Positions 1 through 10,766 of a stretch of DNA of 59,710 bases are shown piece after piece (the stretch's first letter is position 1; every line of letters begins with the position of its first letter). Made by a program: the position numbers and the translations under genes. This DNA is from Vibrio galatheae. GTDB lineage: Bacteria; Pseudomonadota; Gammaproteobacteria; Enterobacterales; Vibrionaceae. The notes beneath the pieces are model-generated. The model was not told the DNA's origin and did no database searches. It saw only the letters and a list, made by a program, of their open reading frames with translations. The stretch spans positions 1 to 59,710 of the forward strand of contig NZ_JXXV01000013.1 in NCBI RefSeq assembly GCF_000967545.1. The letters are read 5' to 3'.

Positions 1-55
1 CCTTAACTGATCGGCATTACCTGATTAATCAGGGCTTTTACGCATTAGTTTATGG

Positions 56-1921
56 TTACTTAGCAAGGTAGTCTTTAATCGACTGTTCAATGCCTGATGC
101 ATCAAGCCCTAACTCTTGGTGAAGTTCATCTTGCGTGCCTTGGGCGATAAATTTATCAGGCAGGCCAAGATTGAGCACAGGCTTCAGGATTTTCTCTTTC
201 ATCATAAACTCAATCACCCCTGCGCCCGCACCGCCTGCGATGGCGTTCTCTTCGAGAGTCACAATTACATCATGCTCGGCTGTCAGTTGAGCTATCAACG
301 CTTCGTCGAGTGGTTTGACAAAGCGCATATCAGCGACGGTTGCATTGAGTGATTCAGCCGCTTCTAGTGCATTGGCTAGGAAGGTACCAAAACTTAGAAT
401 AGCGACCTTTTCCCCTTGACGCACAACGCGCCCTTTGCCTATCTCAAGTGCAGTAAACTCTTGTTCTATCTCTGTTCCCATACCAGTACCGCGAGGGTAG
501 CGAACCGCTGAAGGCCCTGTATGCGTATGACCTGTGTAGAGCATCTGGCGGCATTCGTTTTCATCGCTCGGCGCCATAATTACCATGTTCGGAATGCAGC
601 GCATAAAGCTCAAGTCAAATGCCCCTTGGTGGGTTTGACCATCGGCACCGACCAACCCTGCCCGGTCAATGGCAAACATCACAGGTAAATCCATGATCGC
701 AACATCGTGGATCAACTGGTCATATCCACGCTGCAAGAATGTGGAGTAAATCGCCACGATCGGATGTTGACCCGCGATAGCCATACCCGTTGCGAGAGTC
801 ACGGCGTGTTGTTCTGCGATAGCAACATCAAAATATTGTTTTGGATACTCTTTTGAAAAGCGCACCATGCCAGAGCCTTCGCGCATGGCAGGTGTTATTG
901 CCATCAATTTAGGATCTTGCGCCGCCATATCACAGAGGAAATCGCCAAAGATTTTCGAATAGCTTGGTTTACCACCGCTGCTTTTCGGTAATGAAGTATG
1001 GCTAGGGTCAAATTTAGGTACGCCGTGATAGCCGATTGGATCTTTCTCGGCAGGCTCGTAGCCTTTGCCCTTCTTGGTCATGATATGCAAGAACTGCGGG
1101 CCTTTCAGCTCACGCATATTCTTTAACGTTTTGACCAGCTCATTGACGTCGTGACCATCGACGGGGCCGATATAGTTAAAGCCAAGCTCTTCAAACAAAG
1201 TGCCAGGGACTACCATACCTTTAAGGTGTTCTTCAGTGCGACGGACTAATTCTTTGATTGGTGGCACACCAGAGAGAACTTTTTTACCGCCTTCGCGAAT
1301 GGAGGTATAAAGGCTACCTGATAGTACTTGAGCAAGGTGGTTATTCAGCGCGCCGACGTTCTCTGAAATCGACATCTCATTGTCATTAAGGATCACCAAC
1401 ATATCTGGGTGAACGTCACCAGCGTGGTTCATCGCTTCGAACGCCATGCCCGCGGTAATAGCACCGTCACCGATAACACTCACCACCTTGCGGTTTTTGT
1501 CTTCTTTACCTGCGCTGATCGCCATGCCGAGAGCAGCACTGATTGAAGTAGACGAGTGACCTACAGACAGCGTGTCGTATTCACTTTCTTCACGCCACGG
1601 GAATGGGTGAAGGCCGCCTTTTTGGCGAATGGTTGGCATTTGGTCGCGGCGACCAGTCAAGATTTTATGTGGATACGCTTGGTGGCCAACATCCCATACC
1701 AGTTGATCAAACGGAGTATTGTAGACGTAGTGTAGAGCAACAGTAAGCTCTACTGTACCAAGTCCAGATGCTAAGTGACCACTCGATTGACTGACCGAGT
1801 TTAATAAATAGGTGCGTAGTTCATCACACAGTTGTGGCAGTACTTCCTTAGGAAGGCTACGTAGCTCATCAGGTGTATCTGCTAAAGCCAGTGTTGGATA
1901 TTTCGAAATATCAAGAGTCAT
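56..1921 (-). CDS. dxs: 1-deoxy-D-xylulose-5-phosphate synthase
   Basis: Thiamine-diphosphate enzyme that condenses pyruvate and glyceraldehyde 3-phosphate, the first step of the MEP isoprenoid pathway, which also feeds thiamine and pyridoxal synthesis. The 621-residue product has the full family length. It shows the N-terminal [15 protein letters not shown] segment, the TPP/Mg motif [18 protein letters not shown] near residue 150, and the transketolase-like middle domain with [13 protein letters not shown] and [15 protein letters not shown]. The start [14 protein letters not shown] fits vibrio homologues. It is the last gene of a minus-strand operon, 21 nt after ispA, so two successive steps of prenyl precursor supply are co-transcribed. 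The function is secure. Confidence 0.98.
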   Translation of the reverse strand: MTLDISKYPTLALADTPDELRSLPKEVLPQLCDELRTYLLNSVSQSSGHLASGLGTVELTVALHYVYNTPFDQLVWDVGHQAYPHKILTGRRDQMPTIRQKGGLHPFPWREESEYDTLSVGHSSTSISAALGMAISAGKEDKNRKVVSVIGDGAITAGMAFEAMNHAGDVHPDMLVILNDNEMSISENVGALNNHLAQVLSGSLYTSIREGGKKVLSGVPPIKELVRRTEEHLKGMVVPGTLFEELGFNYIGPVDGHDVNELVKTLKNMRELKGPQFLHIMTKKGKGYEPAEKDPIGYHGVPKFDPSHTSLPKSSGGKPSYSKIFGDFLCDMAAQDPKLMAITPAMREGSGMVRFSKEYPKQYFDVAIAEQHAVTLATGMAIAGQHPIVAIYSTFLQRGYDQLIHDVAIMDLPVMFAIDRAGLVGADGQTHQGAFDLSFMRCIPNMVIMAPSDENECRQMLYTGHTHTGPSAVRYPRGTGMGTEIEQEFTALEIGKGRVVRQGEKVAILSFGTFLANALEAAESLNATVADMRFVKPLDEALIAQLTAEHDVIVTLEENAIAGGAGAGVIEFMMKEKILKPVLNLGLPDKFIAQGTQDELHQELGLDASGIEQSIKDYLAK

Positions 1922-1942
1922 ATAAAATGCGCGCTTATAGTG

Positions 1943-2836
1943 TTAGTTCTTGCGCTCGATGACATATCGGGCGAACTCTTCGAGTAACTCTGTATTGTAT
2001 GGGATTGCTGCTAATGCTTGAAGAGCTTCATTTAACAGAGTGTGAGCTTTGTTGATAGCGCCATCCAAACCTAGCAGAGCTGGATAGGTGCTTTTGTTTA
2101 ATTCTTGGTCAGAACCTTGTGGTTTGCCTAAGGTTTCAGTATCACTGATGATATCCAAAATATCGTCTTGAACCTGAAACGCAAGGCCAACCGCATCGGC
2201 AAATTTATCCAACTGCGGCATCACTTCTAAGCCTTTGTTGCCTGCCGACAATGCGCCAAGGCGAATGGCAGATTTCATCAGAGCACCGGTCTTGTTTCGG
2301 TGAATATCTTCCAACTCTTCAAGTGATACTTGCTTATTCTCAGCCGCGAGATCTAACGCTTGCCCCATACACATGCCGTTGGCACCGGACGCATCGGCGA
2401 GCACTCTGACCATTTTAATTCGATGATTTTCTGCCGCTGGGTTTAATGGTCCATCGGCTAAAATCGTAAAGGCCAAGGTTTGCAAAGCGTCACCGGTCAA
2501 AATGGCAGTCGCTTCATCAAATTTGATGTGGCATGTCGGTTTGCCGCGTCGCAGTTCATCGTCGTCCATAGCGGGTAGGTCGTCGTGGATAAGCGAATAA
2601 GCATGAATACACTCAACGGCAGACGCCGGAGTATCGAGATCTTCTAATTCGCAACCCAGCATCTGACCTGTAATGTAGACAAGAAACGGACGCGCGCGTT
2701 TCCCTCCCAGTAACAACCCATAGCGCATCGCTTCGATGAGGGGCAGGTTTTGGTGCGGGAGTGCTTGCAGCCAGTGTTCAAGCTGAGCATTATTGCGCTG
2801 TTGGAGTGAGGTTAATGCCTCATGCATGACAGACAT
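1943..2836 (-). CDS. ispA: (2E,6E)-farnesyl diphosphate synthase (geranyltranstransferase)
   Basis: Cytoplasmic short-chain prenyltransferase that makes farnesyl diphosphate from IPP and DMAPP, for ubiquinone, undecaprenyl phosphate and haem O. The 297-residue product carries GGKRARP for IPP binding (about 44-50), the first aspartate-rich motif DDLPAMDDDE (85-94) and the second, QDDILDI, near 220. It lies 10 nt behind xseB and 21 nt ahead of dxs in the usual gammaproteobacterial order xseB-ispA-dxs. The farnesyl product is also the substrate of the CyoE encoded further along. Confidence 0.97.
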   Translation of the reverse strand: MSVMHEALTSLQQRNNAQLEHWLQALPHQNLPLIEAMRYGLLLGGKRARPFLVYITGQMLGCELEDLDTPASAVECIHAYSLIHDDLPAMDDDELRRGKPTCHIKFDEATAILTGDALQTLAFTILADGPLNPAAENHRIKMVRVLADASGANGMCMGQALDLAAENKQVSLEELEDIHRNKTGALMKSAIRLGALSAGNKGLEVMPQLDKFADAVGLAFQVQDDILDIISDTETLGKPQGSDQELNKSTYPALLGLDGAINKAHTLLNEALQALAAIPYNTELLEEFARYVIERKN

Positions 2837-2846
2837 CTTCTATAAA

Positions 2847-3092
2847 CTATTCTTCAGGCTGGTCGTTAAATTCGGTGAGCGGAGATTGGTCATCATTCTG
2901 CAATAAAATACTGACACGCTGCTCTGCGTCACTTAACTTAATTTGCCCAGAACGAGCAAGAGCAATACCGCGCTCAAATTTTTTAAGCGCATCTTCCAGT
3001 GCCAAATCACCATTTTCGAGGTTTTCAACAATCGCATCGAGTTCTTCAATGGTCGCTTCGAAGGTCATGTTTTCAGGTTTCTTGCTCGCCAT
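2847..3092 (-). CDS. xseB: Exodeoxyribonuclease VII small subunit
   Basis: Small subunit of ExoVII, which with XseA degrades single-stranded DNA in both directions to acid-soluble oligonucleotides. At 81 residues it has the normal length, with the family core FEATIEELDAIVENLENGDLALEDALKKFERGIAL at about 12-46, a short helical protein that coats the large subunit. It is the first gene of xseB-ispA-dxs. xseA is not in the window, as is usual. Two plus-strand frames over the same bases are shadows. Confidence 0.96.
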   Translation of the reverse strand: MASKKPENMTFEATIEELDAIVENLENGDLALEDALKKFERGIALARSGQIKLSDAEQRVSILLQNDDQSPLTEFNDQPEE

Positions 3093-3288
3093 AACTTTTC
3101 TACGTTGACAAAGATGGACGAAAGTTACCTTAGCCGATAATGATGGTCAAATTTAACCGAGTAAAATTGTCAGAAAAATCGAGCTTTGACGGCGCTATTT
3201 TACCCACAAACTTGATTTGAGGCTAAAGTCTAGTAGATGTTGAGTACGCAATATCTATATTTATGTGAGTACAGTACCAATAAAACAC

Positions 3289-3314
3289 TAAAGATCTTAA
3301 GATGTTGCCGATAT
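3289..3314 (+). promoter_or_regulatory. Sigma-28 (FliA) type promoter for pomAB
   Basis: TAAAG at 3289-3293 and GCCGATAT at 3307-3314, with 14 nt between TAAA and GCCG. This is close to the flagellar sigma-28 consensus TAAA-N15-GCCGATAA and has the same spacing as the promoter of the first flagellin in this window. It lies about 40 nt upstream of the pomA start. Stator genes are late, sigma-28 controlled genes in vibrios, so the position makes sense. Confidence 0.75.
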
Positions 3315-3353
3315 AATTTGTTAGAAGCTTATAGATAGCATGAGGAGTGCTCT

Positions 3354-4118
3354 GTGGATTTAGCGACGCTGTTAGGACTGATTGGCGGTTTTGCTTTCGT
3401 TATCATGGCAATGGTTCTGGGCGGAAGCATCATGATGTTCATCGACGTTACGTCGATTTTGATCGTGGTGGGTGGCTCTACGTTCGTCGTGCTGATGAAG
3501 TTCACGATGGGGCAATTCTTTGGTGCAGCGAAAATCGCGGGTAAAGCTTTCATGTTTAAGACAGATGAGCCCGAAGATCTGATCGCAAAAGTGGTGGAAA
3601 TGGCTGATGCTGCGCGCAAAGGTGGTTTTCTGGCTTTAGAAGAGATGGAAATCACCAATAGCTTTATGCAGAAAGGCATTGACCTGCTGGTGGATGGTCA
3701 TGATGCGGACGTAGTGCGCGCTGCATTGCAAAAAGATATCGCCTTAACCGACGAACGTCATGATTTTGGTTCTAGCGTATTTCGGGCGTTTGGTGACGTT
3801 GCGCCTGCGATGGGGATGATCGGTACATTAGTTGGTCTCGTTGCTATGCTTTCGAACATGGACGATCCAAAGGCAATCGGTCCTGCGATGGCGGTTGCTT
3901 TGTTAACCACGCTTTATGGCGCGGTGTTATCAAACATGTTGTTCTTCCCGATTGCGGATAAGCTTTCCCTACGTCGTGAACAAGAGAAGCTCAATCGACG
4001 CTTAATCATGGATGGTGTGCTAGCCATTCAAGATGGTCAAAATCCACGTGTTATCGATAGTTATCTGAAGAATTACCTCAATGAAGGTAAACGTGCGTTA
4101 GATGTAGACAACGAGTAA
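3354..4118 (+). CDS. pomA: Sodium-driven flagellar stator protein PomA (MotA family)
   Basis: Inner-membrane stator subunit that with PomB conducts sodium ions and drives the polar flagellum. The 254-residue protein starts at GTG with a GAGG ribosome site about 9 nt upstream. It has four predicted membrane segments: two near the N-terminus (MDLATLLGLIGGFAFVIMAM and a second at about 30-50) and two at about 150-200 (GDVAPAMGMIGTLVGLVAML, MAVALLTTLYGAVLSNMLF). The cytoplasmic loop between them contains the charged residues that touch FliG. pomB follows after 10 nt. The sodium assignment rests on close resemblance to vibrio PomA. Confidence 0.95.
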   Translation: MDLATLLGLIGGFAFVIMAMVLGGSIMMFIDVTSILIVVGGSTFVVLMKFTMGQFFGAAKIAGKAFMFKTDEPEDLIAKVVEMADAARKGGFLALEEMEITNSFMQKGIDLLVDGHDADVVRAALQKDIALTDERHDFGSSVFRAFGDVAPAMGMIGTLVGLVAMLSNMDDPKAIGPAMAVALLTTLYGAVLSNMLFFPIADKLSLRREQEKLNRRLIMDGVLAIQDGQNPRVIDSYLKNYLNEGKRALDVDNE

Positions 4119-4128
4119 GGTCGCGGAT

Positions 4129-5070
4129 ATGGAAGAAGAAAAAGCCAAATGTCCGCCCCCCGGTCTTCCATTATGGATGGGGACCTTCGCAGACTTGATG
4201 TCACTATTGATGTGTTTCTTCGTACTGCTGTTGTCGTTTTCAGAGATGGACGTACTTAAGTTCAAGCAAATCGCCGGTTCAATGAAGTTTGCCTTCGGGG
4301 TGCAAAACCGACTTGAAGTGAAAGACATCCCTAAAGGGACCAGTATTATTGCCCAAGAGTTTAGACCTGGTCGACCAGAGCCCACGCCGATTGATGTCAT
4401 TATGCAGCAGACCATAGATATCACTCAGCAGACGTTAGAGTTTCATGAAGGTGAATCTGATCGCGCTGGTGGGACACAACGTGACCAAGGCGCTCTCACG
4501 GGCGGCCAGTCTCCAGATACTGCAACGCAGAATAATCAAAACTCTGAGTCAGAGAATCAACAGCAGCAAGCGGCTGAAATGTCTCAAGAGCTTGAAACTT
4601 TGATGGAGAGCATCAAAAAAGCGCTCGAACGAGAGATTGAACAAGGGGCGATTGAAGTCGAAAACCTTGGTCAACAAATCGATATTCGTATTCGAGAGAA
4701 AGGCGCATTTCCTGAAGGTTCCGCGTTCTTACAACCTAAGTTTCGTCCTTTGGTGCGTCAAATCGCTGATTTGGTGAAAGATATTCCGGGTATGGTTCGA
4801 GTTTCCGGTCACACCGATAATCAACGTTTAGATTCAGAACTTTATCGTTCCAACTGGGATCTGTCGGCGCAGCGTGCTGTTTCAGTCGCACAAGAGATGG
4901 AAAAAGTACGTGGGTTTGATCATCAAAGACTGCGTGTTCGAGGCATGGCAGATACCGACCCGTTAGGGCCAAATGATACTGAAGCTCAACGTTCGAGAAA
5001 CCGTCGGGTGGAAATCAGTATCATGCAGGGCGAAGCGCTACTCAGCGACGAAGTACCAGCAGTACAATAA
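4129..5070 (+). CDS. pomB: Sodium-driven flagellar stator protein PomB (MotB family)
   Basis: Stator partner of PomA, anchored to peptidoglycan. The 313-residue protein has one N-terminal membrane segment containing the essential ion-binding aspartate (D22, in GTFADLMSLLMCFF), then a plug and linker region, and a C-terminal OmpA-like peptidoglycan-binding domain with VSGHTDNQ and NWDLSAQRA. The linker at about 110-150 is rich in Gln, Asn and Glu. It is co-transcribed with pomA and ends at a clear terminator. The D22 membrane environment matches the sodium-type PomB of Vibrio. Confidence 0.95.
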   Translation: MEEEKAKCPPPGLPLWMGTFADLMSLLMCFFVLLLSFSEMDVLKFKQIAGSMKFAFGVQNRLEVKDIPKGTSIIAQEFRPGRPEPTPIDVIMQQTIDITQQTLEFHEGESDRAGGTQRDQGALTGGQSPDTATQNNQNSESENQQQQAAEMSQELETLMESIKKALEREIEQGAIEVENLGQQIDIRIREKGAFPEGSAFLQPKFRPLVRQIADLVKDIPGMVRVSGHTDNQRLDSELYRSNWDLSAQRAVSVAQEMEKVRGFDHQRLRVRGMADTDPLGPNDTEAQRSRNRRVEISIMQGEALLSDEVPAVQ

Positions 5071-5080
5071 ATTGAATATA

Positions 5081-5108
5081 AAGACGAGCCGAAATGCTCG
5101 TCTTTTTT
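5081..5108 (+). terminator. Rho-independent terminator after pomB
   Basis: Arms AAGACGAGC (5081-5089) and GCTCGTCTT (5096-5104), a 6-nt loop, then a U-run, 10 nt after the pomB stop. Confidence 0.9.
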
Positions 5109-5223
5109 ATGTTCAGTGCTTCATGTATAATCTTGCGCCCTTAGAGGCAGCTGTTTGTTAAACAGACCTGCTACGCTCTCTAGAGCATGAAAATAGCGTA
5201 ACAGTTAACTTGTGAAGTGAATT

Positions 5224-6672
5224 ATGAAATTTATCGTCAAGCCCCATCCAGAAATTTTTGTAAAAAGTGAGTCTGTGCGTAAGCGCTTCACAAAGATTCT
5301 TGAGTGCAACATCCGCAACATTATCAAGAGTCGTACAGAGTCTGTGGCTGTTTTCAACCGTCGTGACCATATCGAAGTGACGGCGGAAACGGATCAATTC
5401 TACAAAGAGACCATTGAGGTCTTAACTCACACTCCTGGGATTCACCACGTCCTTGAAGTGCAGCAATCTGAATTTAAAGATCTCCACGATATCTTCGAGC
5501 AGGTATTAGAGCTTAACCGCCCACATCTGGAAGGTAAGACCTTTGTGGTACGTGCTAAGCGTCGTGGTAAGCATGATTTCACTTCGATTGAACTGGAGCG
5601 CTACGTGGGTGGCGGTCTTAATCAGGCGATCGAAACGGCCAGTGTGAAACTGCGCAATCCAGATGTTACGGTTAAAGTGGAAGTGGCCAACGAGAAGCTC
5701 AACCAAGTGATTCGACGTTACAAAGGTCTTGGTGGCTTCCCTCTTGGTACGCAAGAAGATGTGCTAAGTTTGATCTCTGGTGGTTTCGACTCAGGGGTCT
5801 CTAGCTACTTGCACATCAAGCGTGGCTCAAAAGTTCATTACTGTTTCTTTAATCTTGGCGGTCCTGCACACGAAATTGGTGTTAAGCAAGTGTCGTATTA
5901 CCTATGGAACAAGTATGGTTCGTCCGCCAAAGTACGCTTTATTTCGGTAGACTTTGAACCTGTTGTGGCTGAGATTCTTGAGAAAGTCGATGATGGCCAG
6001 ATGGGCGTTATCTTGAAGCGTATGTTTATGCGCGCTGCAGGCATGGTGGCAGAGAAGTTTAAGATTGAAGCATTAGTAACAGGTGAAGCGTTGGGGCAGG
6101 TATCAAGCCAAACGTTGACCAACTTACGTCATATCGATAACGTGACGGATACTTTGATTCTGCGCCCGCTGATTAACTGGGACAAAGAAGATATTATTAA
6201 CCTAGCGCGTGATATCGGTACTGAAGACTTCGCTAAAACCATGCCAGAGTACTGCGGTGTAATCTCGAAGAAACCAACGGTAAAAGCTGTTAAAGCTAAA
6301 CTCGAAGCGGAAGAAGACAAGTTCGACTTCTCTATTCTAGAGCAGGTGGTTCGCGATGCGCGTATCATGGATATTCGTGATATCGCCAAAGAGACGGCAC
6401 AAGCCGCGCCAGAGGTAGAACAAGTTCAGGCAGTTGAAGAGCACGCTGTCGTACTTGATATTCGTAGCCCTGAAGAAGAAGACGATAATCCGTTAGAGAT
6501 CGACGGTGTTGAAGTTAAGCATATCCCATTCTTCAAGCTCGGTACTCAGTTTGGCGATTTAGACCAGTCTAAGTCTTACCTACTTTATTGTGACCGTGGT
6601 GTAATGAGCCGTCTTCAGGCACTTTACCTACAAGAGCAGGGCTTCAGCAATGTTAAAGTTTACCGCCCTTAG
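5224..6672 (+). CDS. thiI: tRNA 4-thiouridine synthase / thiamine biosynthesis sulfurtransferase ThiI
   Basis: Transfers sulfur from IscS persulfide to U8 of tRNA and to ThiS for the thiazole of thiamine. The 482-residue protein has the full enterobacterial and vibrio domain order: a ferredoxin-like and THUMP N-terminus (about 1-165), the PP-loop ATPase motif SGGFDS at 185-190, and a C-terminal rhodanese domain. The two working cysteines are present at C344 (in YCGVISKKP) and C456 (in YCDRGVMS), the same numbers as in E. coli. It is monocistronic between the pomB terminator and its own. Confidence 0.98.
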   Translation: MKFIVKPHPEIFVKSESVRKRFTKILECNIRNIIKSRTESVAVFNRRDHIEVTAETDQFYKETIEVLTHTPGIHHVLEVQQSEFKDLHDIFEQVLELNRPHLEGKTFVVRAKRRGKHDFTSIELERYVGGGLNQAIETASVKLRNPDVTVKVEVANEKLNQVIRRYKGLGGFPLGTQEDVLSLISGGFDSGVSSYLHIKRGSKVHYCFFNLGGPAHEIGVKQVSYYLWNKYGSSAKVRFISVDFEPVVAEILEKVDDGQMGVILKRMFMRAAGMVAEKFKIEALVTGEALGQVSSQTLTNLRHIDNVTDTLILRPLINWDKEDIINLARDIGTEDFAKTMPEYCGVISKKPTVKAVKAKLEAEEDKFDFSILEQVVRDARIMDIRDIAKETAQAAPEVEQVQAVEEHAVVLDIRSPEEEDDNPLEIDGVEVKHIPFFKLGTQFGDLDQSKSYLLYCDRGVMSRLQALYLQEQGFSNVKVYRP

Positions 6673-6697
6673 TCGTAACCCTCACTGGTAAGATAGC

Positions 6698-6732
6698 AAG
6701 CGCAAATCGTTGTTCGATTTGCGCTTTTTTTG
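6698..6732 (+). terminator. Rho-independent terminator after thiI
   Basis: Perfect 12-bp stem AAGCGCAAATCG (6698-6709) and CGATTTGCGCTT (6715-6726), 5-nt loop, followed by a U-run. Confidence 0.93.
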
Positions 6733-7251
6733 TCTATTGCACGCTAAATTTAACGAAATTCGCGATCTGCACATTTTGCTGAGAATATACACCATTCAAA
6801 AATTAAGGGCTCTTGATTTTGTGATCTATATCACGATTTTGGTTGGTGATAATTATTACATTTGTTTGTCTTTTCCGAAACACTACATTTTTCACTTTGA
6901 TTTATATCTATCATTATTCCTGTATTACCAACTAGTTATCATGTAGCACGTGGCTTGTGTTTGCGTTTCCTAACACTGCTTGATGTCGATTGCTTTCATT
7001 ATTGGAAGGTTAGTTTTCAAGTTCGAGTGATGAGGTTTTGCTTTGAACTGCTCATAATGCGCCGGATGTAACAATGTATTTCAAAGCGTAACAATAAACT
7101 CACACTAAGAGTGTGGTTTAATCCTCATCTCAATCGTGTTTATTTCTCTCTGATACCAACGTTACTCATGCTCAACACATAAACATTCTAATGACTATAA
7201 CAACTGGTTCTATGTATCTTCATTGCAACCAGACAACCATCGAGAAAGTTA
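6733..7251. other. Long intergenic region upstream of cyoABCDE
   Basis: About 520 bases, AT-rich, between the thiI terminator and cyoA. A 78-codon frame at 6710-6946 starts inside the terminator stem and has no family character, so I do not call a gene. The region holds a CRP-like palindrome at 6820-6835 and presumably the cyo promoter. No further RNA gene is evident to me. Its length suggests extensive transcriptional control of the oxidase operon. Confidence 0.6.
6820..6835. promoter_or_regulatory. CRP-like binding site upstream of cyo
   Basis: TGTGATCTATATCACG at 6820-6835 matches the CRP consensus TGTGA-N6-TCACA in nine of ten half-site bases. It is followed by an AT-rich GATAATTATTAC stretch (about 6848-6859). 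It lies over 400 nt upstream of the cyoA start, so the true transcription start must be mapped before a role is assigned. Confidence 0.5.
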
Positions 7252-8133
7252 ATGGAAGCCTCAAGATATAAACGCATCTTGTCTAGGGGGAGTTTGGCGT
7301 CCGTCATACTTATGCTCTCAGGATGTAATTCTGCGCTACTTGACCCGAAAGGTATTATTGGTATCCAAGAAAAAGAGCTGATCATTACAGCTCTGTTGCT
7401 GATGCTAATCGTTGTGATCCCTGTGATTCTAATGACAATTTATTTTGCTTACCGATACCGAGCAAGTAACACCGACGTCGAGTACGCTCCAGAATGGTCG
7501 CATTCGACCAAAATCGAAGTGGTGGTATGGACAATTCCAATCATCATTATTGCCATTCTTGCCACCATCACTTGGCGTTCTACTCACGAGCTAGAGCCAT
7601 CCAAAGCCATAGTGAGTGACGTAAAACCGATGACGATTGAAGTGGTCTCGCTTGATTGGAAATGGTTATTCATCTATCCAGAACACAATATAGCGACTGT
7701 GAACTATGTTGCGTTTCCAAAAGACGTACCTGTGACCTTTAAGATCACCTCCGACAACATCATGAACGCGTTCTTTATCCCGCGCTTAGGTTCTCAGATC
7801 TACGCGATGCCTGGGATGGTGACTAAATTAAATTTGATCGCTAACCACGAAGGGGACTACAAGGGGATAGCATCGAACTACAGTGGCGAGGGTTTTTCGC
7901 AGATGAAGTTCACCGCATCGGCTATGCCAGATCGCGCTGCATTCCTTAATTGGGTGCAAAAAGTAAAAGCGAGTCCTGACCGAATTGAAGACTGGGAGCA
8001 ATACAGCTCGTTGGCTGAGCCAAGCGTTGCTGCACCGGTCACTTTATTCTCAAGTATTCCTCCGTTTCTGTTCAGCAACATCGTGACCCAGCATCCGGGT
8101 TCCATGAATTGTTTGTCTGACAATCAAGGATAA
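7252..8133 (+). CDS. cyoA: Cytochrome bo3 ubiquinol oxidase subunit II
   Basis: Membrane-anchored subunit of the proton-pumping quinol oxidase. The 293-residue protein has a lipoprotein signal ending in the lipobox LMLSGC (about 20-25), two transmembrane helices (about 42-65 and 86-108) and a periplasmic cupredoxin domain with [12 protein letters not shown] and [16 protein letters not shown]. The Cu-A ligands of cytochrome c oxidases are absent, as expected for a quinol oxidase. It is first in cyoABCDE, with cyoB starting 4 nt later. Confidence 0.96.
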   Translation: MEASRYKRILSRGSLASVILMLSGCNSALLDPKGIIGIQEKELIITALLLMLIVVIPVILMTIYFAYRYRASNTDVEYAPEWSHSTKIEVVVWTIPIIIIAILATITWRSTHELEPSKAIVSDVKPMTIEVVSLDWKWLFIYPEHNIATVNYVAFPKDVPVTFKITSDNIMNAFFIPRLGSQIYAMPGMVTKLNLIANHEGDYKGIASNYSGEGFSQMKFTASAMPDRAAFLNWVQKVKASPDRIEDWEQYSSLAEPSVAAPVTLFSSIPPFLFSNIVTQHPGSMNCLSDNQG

Positions 8134-8137
8134 TCAA

Positions 8138-10174
8138 ATGTTTGGAAGATTAACTCTGGATTCAATTCCATACCATGAGCCGATTATCATCATTACGCTT
8201 GCTATCGTAGCTCTAGTGGGATTAGCCGTAGTGACTGCCGTGACCAAAGCAGGAAAATGGCAATATCTATGGAATGAATGGTTTACTTCGGTAGATCACA
8301 AAAAACTTGGCTTCATGTACATTGCCGTCGCTATGTTGATGCTTGTGCGTGGTTTTGCTGACGCTGTAATGATGCGTAGCCAACAATTGCTTTCTTCTGC
8401 GGGCGAAGCGGGCTATTTGCCGCCGCATCACTACGATCAAATCTTTACCGCGCATGGCGTGATCATGATTTTTTTCGTCGCGATGCCACTTGTGATTGGC
8501 CTAATGAATATCATAGTACCTCTGCAAATCGGTGCTCGTGATGTGGCTTTCCCATATTTGAATAACTTGAGCTTTTGGTTGTTTGTGGTCGGCGTAATTT
8601 TGACCAACATGTCTTTAGGCTTGGGTGAGTTTGGCCGTACTGGATGGTTGGCCTATCCACCTCTGTCAGGCATTGAGGCAAGCCCAGGAGTCGGGGTCGA
8701 TTACTGGATATGGGCGCTGCAAATCTCCGGTGTAGGTACCACGCTGACAGGTGTGAACTTCTTTGCAACGATTTTACGTATGCGCACACCGTCAATGCCA
8801 TTGATGAAGATGCCAGTATTCACTTGGGCGTCACTGTGTGCCAACATCCTGATCATTATCTCGTTCCCAATTTTGACTGTGACTATCGCGTTGCTTACGT
8901 TAGATCGTTACTTGGGTATGCATTTCTTTACCAATGATCTTGGCGGCAACGTAATGATGTACGTCAACTTGATTTGGGCTTGGGGTCACCCTGAAGTTTA
9001 CATCTTAGTGCTTCCTGTTTTTGGTGTGTTCTCAGAGGTAACAGCGACGTTCTCACGTAAAAAGCTGTTTGGTTATACCTCGCTAGTTTGGGCTACGATT
9101 GCTATCACTATCTTGGCTTTCGTTGTTTGGTTACACCACTTCTTTACTATGGGCTCGGGCGCAAACGTCAATGCTTTCTTTGGTATAGCGACAATGATCA
9201 TTTCAATCCCGACTGGGGTGAAGATCTTCAACTGGCTGTTCACCATGTACAAAGGCCGTATTCGCTTTACTACGCCAATGTTATGGACGGTGGGTTTCTT
9301 AATTACCTTCACTGTTGGTGGTATGACAGGCGTATTGATGGCGGTGCCGGGAGCAGACTTTGTTCTGCACAACTCAGTATTTCTAATTGCCCATTTTCAC
9401 AACGTGATTATCGGTGGTGTCGTGTTCGGCTGTTTTGCTGCTCTGACTTACTGGTTCCCTAAAGCGACCGGTTTCACCATGGATGAAACTTGGGGCAAAC
9501 GCGCTTTTTACCTGTGGATTATTGGTTTCTTGATGGCGTTCCTACCGCTTTACGCGCTGGGCTTTATGGGCATGACCCGTCGTTTAAGTCAAGACATCAA
9601 CCCCGAGTTTTTCCCTCTGCTATCCGTCGCAGCTGCGGGAACGGTAGTGATTGCTTTGGGCATCTTGTCTCAATTTATCCAAATCTATGTGAGTATCCGT
9701 GACCGTGAACAAAATCGCGATCTAACGGGTGACCCGTGGGGAGGCCGCACTTTGGAATGGGCAACGTCTTCACCTCCGCCGTTCTACAACTTTGCTCATC
9801 TGCCAAAAGGCGATGTACTGGACGCATTTTGGTACCAGAAGCAAAGTGGTGAGTTCGATCCTATGAAAGCTGTCGATTACGAACGAATCCATATGCCGAA
9901 GAACACGCCAACAGGTATGTATGTGTCGGCTTGGGCTCTTGTTTTTGGCTTTGCGATGATCTGGTACATCTGGTGGCTCGCCGCTGCAAGCTTAGTGGGT
10001 ATCGTTGTCACCTGCATTCAACACAGCTACAACGAAGATGTGGATTATTACGTCGAAGTGGAAGAGATCAAAGCGATAGAGGCTGCGCGCCAAGCTGAGT
10101 TGAAAGAAGCGAAGAAAGGAACTGTGAAAGATAACCAAAATAGCGATGATCTGGAGGTGACCTATGCAAACTAA
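8138..10174 (+). CDS. cyoB: Cytochrome bo3 ubiquinol oxidase subunit I
   Basis: Catalytic subunit carrying haem b, haem o3 and Cu-B, which reduces oxygen to water and pumps protons. The 678-residue protein has about 15 membrane helices and the hallmark [15 protein letters not shown], with the Cu-B histidine and the cross-linked tyrosine. The Cu-B pair WLHHFFTMG and the haem ligands in IAHFHNVI are also present. The C-terminal tail is charged and low in complexity ([17 protein letters not shown]). cyoC overlaps its end by 11 nt, consistent with coupled translation. Confidence 0.98.
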   Translation: MFGRLTLDSIPYHEPIIIITLAIVALVGLAVVTAVTKAGKWQYLWNEWFTSVDHKKLGFMYIAVAMLMLVRGFADAVMMRSQQLLSSAGEAGYLPPHHYDQIFTAHGVIMIFFVAMPLVIGLMNIIVPLQIGARDVAFPYLNNLSFWLFVVGVILTNMSLGLGEFGRTGWLAYPPLSGIEASPGVGVDYWIWALQISGVGTTLTGVNFFATILRMRTPSMPLMKMPVFTWASLCANILIIISFPILTVTIALLTLDRYLGMHFFTNDLGGNVMMYVNLIWAWGHPEVYILVLPVFGVFSEVTATFSRKKLFGYTSLVWATIAITILAFVVWLHHFFTMGSGANVNAFFGIATMIISIPTGVKIFNWLFTMYKGRIRFTTPMLWTVGFLITFTVGGMTGVLMAVPGADFVLHNSVFLIAHFHNVIIGGVVFGCFAALTYWFPKATGFTMDETWGKRAFYLWIIGFLMAFLPLYALGFMGMTRRLSQDINPEFFPLLSVAAAGTVVIALGILSQFIQIYVSIRDREQNRDLTGDPWGGRTLEWATSSPPPFYNFAHLPKGDVLDAFWYQKQSGEFDPMKAVDYERIHMPKNTPTGMYVSAWALVFGFAMIWYIWWLAAASLVGIVVTCIQHSYNEDVDYYVEVEEIKAIEAARQAELKEAKKGTVKDNQNSDDLEVTYAN

Positions 10175-10766
10175 TGTCGCTGCTCATCATGACCATGATC
10201 ACCACCATGACACGAATGGCAACAAGCTGTTTGGTTTCTGGGTTTACCTGATGAGTGACTGTGTATTGTTTGCGACTTTGTTCGCGACATACGCTGTGTT
10301 ATCGAGTAACTCGATAGCAGGTCCTACAGGTAAAGAGATCTTCGAACTGCCGTTTGTGTTTGTTGAAACCATGCTGCTGCTTTTCAGTAGTATCACATTC
10401 GGTTTTGGCATTATCGCGATGAAACGTAACGATGTAGCGGGTCTCAAACGTTGGATGCTAGTGACGTTTGCGCTTGGTCTTGGCTTTATCTGCATGGAAG
10501 TTTACGAGTTCCATCACCTGATTGAAGAAGGCTATGGCCCGCAAACCAGTGCATTCCTATCAGCATTCTTTACGCTGGTTGGAACGCACGGCCTACATGT
10601 GACTTTTGGTCTGATTTGGTTAGCGGTGGCTTATCATCAGCTTTCTACTAAAGGTCTGAACGACAATATGGCGATGCGTTTTAACTGCTTGAGCCTGTTC
10701 TGGCACTTTCTCGATATTGTTTGGATTTGTGTCTTTACCATTGTGTACTTAATGGGGGTTATGTAA
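10164..10766 (+). CDS. cyoC: Cytochrome bo3 ubiquinol oxidase subunit III
   Basis: Membrane subunit that stabilises subunits I and II. It has 200 residues and five predicted helices, in line with the family. The N-terminus is strikingly histidine-rich ([16 protein letters not shown]), a common feature of CyoC. Conserved stretches include [21 protein letters not shown] and [15 protein letters not shown]. The start overlaps cyoB by 11 nt, and the stop shares a base with the cyoD start. Confidence 0.96.
   Translation: MQTNVAAHHDHDHHHDTNGNKLFGFWVYLMSDCVLFATLFATYAVLSSNSIAGPTGKEIFELPFVFVETMLLLFSSITFGFGIIAMKRNDVAGLKRWMLVTFALGLGFICMEVYEFHHLIEEGYGPQTSAFLSAFFTLVGTHGLHVTFGLIWLAVAYHQLSTKGLNDNMAMRFNCLSLFWHFLDIVWICVFTIVYLMGVM

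Noticed and set aside
20..33. CCTGATTAATCAGG as a terminator for dxs
   Set aside because: The palindrome is short and has no U-run on the minus strand. The true terminator may lie left of the window.
3329..3679. 116-codon minus-strand frame over pomA
   Set aside because: It is antisense to a secure gene with no ribosome site or homology; it is a shadow of pomA codon use.
6710..6946. 78-codon plus-strand frame upstream of cyoA
   Set aside because: It begins inside the thiI terminator stem, has no family features and is composed of AT-rich intergenic sequence.
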